A DNA stretch of 64,000 nucleotides, taken from positions 186,001 through 250,000 of the forward strand of contig NZ_JAMKFA010000003.1 in assembly GCF_025499515.1 (NCBI RefSeq). Reading direction: 5' to 3'. The notes beneath the pieces were generated by a model that worked only from the letters and a program-made list of their open reading frames with translations, was not told the origin of the DNA and ran no database searches. Origin of the DNA: Flavobacterium odoriferum. GTDB taxonomy: Bacteria; Bacteroidota; Bacteroidia; Flavobacteriales; Flavobacteriaceae. How positions within the stretch are numbered: the first letter of the stretch is position 1; each line of letters opens with the position of its first letter. Positions 61,136 through 64,000 of the stretch are shown piece after piece. The position numbers and the translations under genes are program-made.

Positions 61136-62162
61136 TATAGTGCTTTTATCCTTTTTAGGAAACGCACAAGAAAAAGATTCTCTAAAAATTAAAGTCTCAG
61201 GTTTTTTAGAAACGTATTATGCGTATGATTTTAGTAATCCAACCACAGATACTAAACTGCCATTTATGTACAATTACAATAGACATAATGAGTTTAATGT
61301 GAACAATGGTTTGATTCGAGCGCAATTACAATACGGAAATGCTTATGCGTCAATTGCGGTTCATGCAGGAACGTATATAGACGATAATTATGCTTCGGAA
61401 GACATCAAATTATTTAGCGAAGCTTATGTAGGAATGTACTTGAATGACAATAAAAAATCATCAATTGAAGTCGGAATCATGCCAAGTTACATCGGATTTG
61501 AATCGGCAACAACGGCTTCTAATTTGACTTTAACACGTTCTATTTTAGCTGAAAATTCGCCTTACTTCATGACCGGAATCAAATACAATTATAAACCAAA
61601 TGACAAATGGACTTTTTCGGGATTGGTAACTAATGGTTGGCAACGCATCAACAAACCTGACAAAACCGTTGCACCAGCTTTTGGAACGCAAATAGTATAC
61701 AAACCTTCAGAAAAATCCACTTTGAATTGGAGTACTTTTATTGGGAAAGAATTTTATGGAACTGAATTAGCAATGCGTTATTTCAGTAATTTGTATTGGG
61801 ATAATCAGTGGAATTCAAAATGGCGCACAATTTTAGGATTTGATTTTGGCATTCAAGATAGTTCTTCTTTGAATGACAAACATTTGTATTGGATGAGTCC
61901 GGTTTTAATTGCACAATATTCGATAAGTTCAAAATGGCAAACCGCATTTAGAGTGGAATATTATCAGGATGAAGATAATGTGATTGTTACTACTTCAGAT
62001 GCGTTTAAAACCTCAGGAGCTTCCATAAATTTTGATTATTTACCCAATTCAAAAGTAAAATTAAGAACCGAAGCCCGTTATTTCGATTCAAAAGAGGCTA
62101 TTTTCTTTGACAATAAATCGAATAACTTTTTTGTTACAACGAGTTTAAGTTTTGAGTTTTAA
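61113..62162 (+). CDS. outer membrane beta-barrel porin (OmpL-like)
   Basis: 349 residues from ATG 61113, with a signal peptide (ending LGNAQ). The mature protein has alternating amphipathic strands and closes with TTSLSFEF, a terminal aromatic of outer membrane proteins. It resembles the beta-barrel porins seen behind kdp genes in Bacteroidota (bbp2, DUF family). A TTG-type extension to 61107 is not needed. The start overlaps the potassium transporter gene by 23 bases, so a role in potassium entry across the outer membrane is plausible. Confidence 0.85.
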   Translation: MKQIWLYSIVLLSFLGNAQEKDSLKIKVSGFLETYYAYDFSNPTTDTKLPFMYNYNRHNEFNVNNGLIRAQLQYGNAYASIAVHAGTYIDDNYASEDIKLFSEAYVGMYLNDNKKSSIEVGIMPSYIGFESATTASNLTLTRSILAENSPYFMTGIKYNYKPNDKWTFSGLVTNGWQRINKPDKTVAPAFGTQIVYKPSEKSTLNWSTFIGKEFYGTELAMRYFSNLYWDNQWNSKWRTILGFDFGIQDSSSLNDKHLYWMSPVLIAQYSISSKWQTAFRVEYYQDEDNVIVTTSDAFKTSGASINFDYLPNSKVKLRTEARYFDSKEAIFFDNKSNNFFVTTSLSFEF

Positions 62163-62517
62163 TGAACTTCCAATCGATTAGAAAAGTTATCAAAGCCCCA
62201 ATTACATAGCAAAGTAAATCTAACCAGAGGAAGCCTTCGCCCAAAATATAATGACCTAAAGTAGTTTTCCTAATGGCAATTAACCAATCAATTTGAACCA
62301 ATTGTAAGATTTCGATACTAAAACAAAAAAGTAAACACAGTAGGAATGTTTTGTATGTTTTCAAGTTTATAAGAAGGAATCTCAATCCAAAATAAATCAA
62401 AACAGCATACAAAACATCTCCTATAAATAAAGGAATGTCAGATATTTTCCTTGAAAGTATTCCAAGAATTAAAACGAATAAAATTAAGATGAAATAATTT
62501 AACAGATTGCTTTTCAT
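62134..62517 (-). CDS. DUF2809 (VanZ-like) membrane protein
   Basis: 127 residues from ATG 62517 ([24 protein letters not shown]). Four membrane segments with LFIGDVLYAVLIYFGLRFLL and EGFLWLDLLCYVIGALITFLIDW, typical for DUF2809. Function unknown. The start codon overlaps the sdaA stop codon by one base (TAATG), so the two are coupled. Its 3' end overlaps the porin gene on the opposite strand by 29 bases. Confidence 0.85.
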   Translation of the reverse strand: MKSNLLNYFILILFVLILGILSRKISDIPLFIGDVLYAVLIYFGLRFLLINLKTYKTFLLCLLFCFSIEILQLVQIDWLIAIRKTTLGHYILGEGFLWLDLLCYVIGALITFLIDWKFIKTQNLNSL

Positions 62518-63932
62518 TAACAATCCGACATATTTACAGCAACAGCTAAGCCACCTTCAGAAGTTTCTTTGTATTTCGAATTCATATCTTTTGCAGTTTG
62601 CCACATCGTATGAATCACTTTGTCTAAAGGAACTTTTGCGTTTAAAGCATCGGTTTCTAAGGCTAATTCGGCTGCGTTGATGGCTTTTATCGCACCCATA
62701 GTATTTCTTTCAATACACGGAATTTGTACCAAACCACCAATCGGATCACAAGTTAATCCTAAGTGATGTTCCATTGCAATTTCAGCTGCCATAGCAACCT
62801 GAGCTGGAGTTCCGCCCATTAATTCACATAAAGCTGCTGCTGCCATAGCACTTGAAACACCAATTTCTGCTTGACAACCACCCATAGCTGCTGAAATAGT
62901 TGCTCCTTTTTTGAAGATAGAACCTATTTCACCCGCCACCATTAAAAATTGTTTGATTTCTTTTTCGCCCGCTTCGTGATTTTCGATTACCAAATAATAC
63001 ATCAAAACGGCTGGAATAACTCCGGCACTTCCATTAGTAGGAGCAGTCACTACACGACCTAACGAAGCGTTTACTTCATTTACTGCCAATGCAAAACAAC
63101 TTACCCATTTTAAAATCTGACGGAATTTAACTTCGGTTTGTCTGATGATTTGCAACCATGAATATGGGTCTTCATAAGGCAAAACACCAATTAAGTTTTT
63201 GTGCATGTCATACGCTCTTCTACGAACATTAAGTCCTCCTGGAAGAATTCCTTCCGAATGACAACCAATGTACATGCATTCTAACATCGTATCCCATATG
63301 CGAAGTAATTCGTTGTGAATTTCTTCTTCGCTTCGCATGGTTTTCTCGTTTTCGTATACGATTTCCGATATTTTTTTATTTTCGGCTAAACAGAAAGCTA
63401 ATAATTCATCTGCTTTTTCAACAGGAAATGGAAAAGTATGCAAAATTTCTTCTTTGTGATGATCTTCTTTTTCTTTTACGACAAATCCACCACCTATAGA
63501 ATAATAGGTTTCAGAAAAAGTTTCGGTGTCGGTTTTGGCTGTAAAGGTTAATCCGTTGGCATGAAAAGGTAAAAAGTTTCTGTTGAAAACAATATCGGTT
63601 TCAAAACAAAACGGAATTAAGATTTCATTCCCTAAGAAAATTTCTTTCTTGTTTTTGATAGCCGAAATAATCACATCAATACTTTCTACTGGAATATATT
63701 CAGGATCAGCTCCACTCAAACCTAACATTACAGCTAAATCTGTCGCGTGACCTTTTCCGGTTAATGATAAGGAACCATATAAATCTACTTTGACACCAAT
63801 TACGGTATCAATTAGATTGCGATTGCGCAATTCTTTTAAAAATTGTTCGGCAGCACGCCATGGTCCAAGAGTGTGTGAACTCGAAGGTCCAACACCAATC
63901 TTTAACATGTCAAAAACGGATATACATTCCAT
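62517..63932 (-). CDS. sdaA: L-serine ammonia-lyase (iron-sulfur type)
   Basis: 471 residues from ATG 63932 ([28 protein letters not shown]). The N-terminal beta domain is followed by the catalytic alpha domain with [79 protein letters not shown]. The three cysteines in the last segments ligate the 4Fe-4S cluster. It turns serine into pyruvate and ammonia. A frame to 63986 exists but the -7 box at 63952-63959 precedes the chosen start. Confidence 0.95.
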   Translation of the reverse strand: MECISVFDMLKIGVGPSSSHTLGPWRAAEQFLKELRNRNLIDTVIGVKVDLYGSLSLTGKGHATDLAVMLGLSGADPEYIPVESIDVIISAIKNKKEIFLGNEILIPFCFETDIVFNRNFLPFHANGLTFTAKTDTETFSETYYSIGGGFVVKEKEDHHKEEILHTFPFPVEKADELLAFCLAENKKISEIVYENEKTMRSEEEIHNELLRIWDTMLECMYIGCHSEGILPGGLNVRRRAYDMHKNLIGVLPYEDPYSWLQIIRQTEVKFRQILKWVSCFALAVNEVNASLGRVVTAPTNGSAGVIPAVLMYYLVIENHEAGEKEIKQFLMVAGEIGSIFKKGATISAAMGGCQAEIGVSSAMAAAALCELMGGTPAQVAMAAEIAMEHHLGLTCDPIGGLVQIPCIERNTMGAIKAINAAELALETDALNAKVPLDKVIHTMWQTAKDMNSKYKETSEGGLAVAVNMSDC

Positions 63933-63951
63933 AAACATTTCTTTAGTATAG

Positions 63952-63959
63952 CAAAGATA
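63952..63959 (-). promoter_or_regulatory. -7 element of sdaA
   Basis: TATCTTTG on the minus strand, perfect TAnnTTTG, 20 nt before the ATG at 63932. Confidence 0.55.
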
Positions 63960-64000
63960 GTTTTTAAAATTGAAATTATGCAACACGTAAAAGTGTTCGA

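Overview
The window is a compact, AT-rich chromosomal segment of a member of the Flavobacteriaceae, most likely Flavobacterium or a close relative. The evidence is: promoters of the Bacteroidota type (TTG, about 19-20 nt, TAnnTTTG) in front of many genes; AT-rich gene starts with little Shine-Dalgarno sequence; a transketolase split into two genes; a long NusB of 313 residues; a queuine transglycosylase without the usual zinc cysteines; and families I recognise mainly from Flavobacteriia (DUF6428, DUF6952, DUF2452, DUF3276, TIGR03643). There is no phage, insertion sequence, CRISPR array or rRNA operon. The only RNA gene seen is a tRNA-Tyr.

Layout. 1-3100: a truncated PyrR-like phosphoribosyltransferase, a TPMT-like methyltransferase, an S4 RNA-binding protein, an FKBP-type lipoprotein and a DinB-like protein. 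3100-7815: a signalling region with a NarL-type histidine kinase/response regulator pair, two paralogous multi-pass membrane proteins, a 102-residue protein, a secreted 'asparagine synthetase B'-type protein, and a 45-residue membrane peptide behind a striking repeat/palindrome. 7900-13815: dnaB, accA, a DMT exporter, an LptF/G permease and tgt. 14000-16600: split transketolase with a secreted-protein gene between the halves. 16600-22600: DUF3276, an ABC exporter, leucine-type dehydrogenase, and nusB-DUF1573-yajC. 22600-27700: an M28 peptidase with a beta-propeller, pepT, tRNA-Tyr and a TlpA-like lipoprotein. 27760-29730: rpsA with a structured leader. 29735-32881: an arsenic operon (arsR, DUF6428, methyltransferase, arsenate-reductase-like phosphatase, acr3). 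33400-37140: peroxide defence (peroxiredoxin, thioredoxin, DUF6952, katG). 37270-43610: nhaC, a trans-sulfuration enzyme with a divergent Lrp regulator, lpdA, DoxX and TPR proteins. 43610-51360: DUF4349, pabB, four-helix-bundle protein, tilS, dsbD and yifB. 51400-55800: DUF2452, TIGR03643, SET-domain protein, zinc metallopeptidase, membrane protein, RluA and panB. 55900-62165: nhaD, an NTF2-like protein, then a KdpD/KdpE-like pair followed by a small unknown protein, a TrkH/KtrB potassium transporter and a porin. The window ends with a DUF2809 protein and sdaA.

Most of the window is housekeeping. The parts that deserve a second look are the response-regulator region with the 13-bp triple repeat and unlisted 45-residue membrane peptide (5133-5393), the crossed inverted repeats in the rpsA leader (27801-27878), the cysteine-tailed ars proteins, the KdpDE-like/TrkH/porin locus without kdpABC nearby, the zinc-less Tgt, and a recurring class of short-word intergenic hairpins. 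All functional names come from reading motifs by eye; no database search was run.
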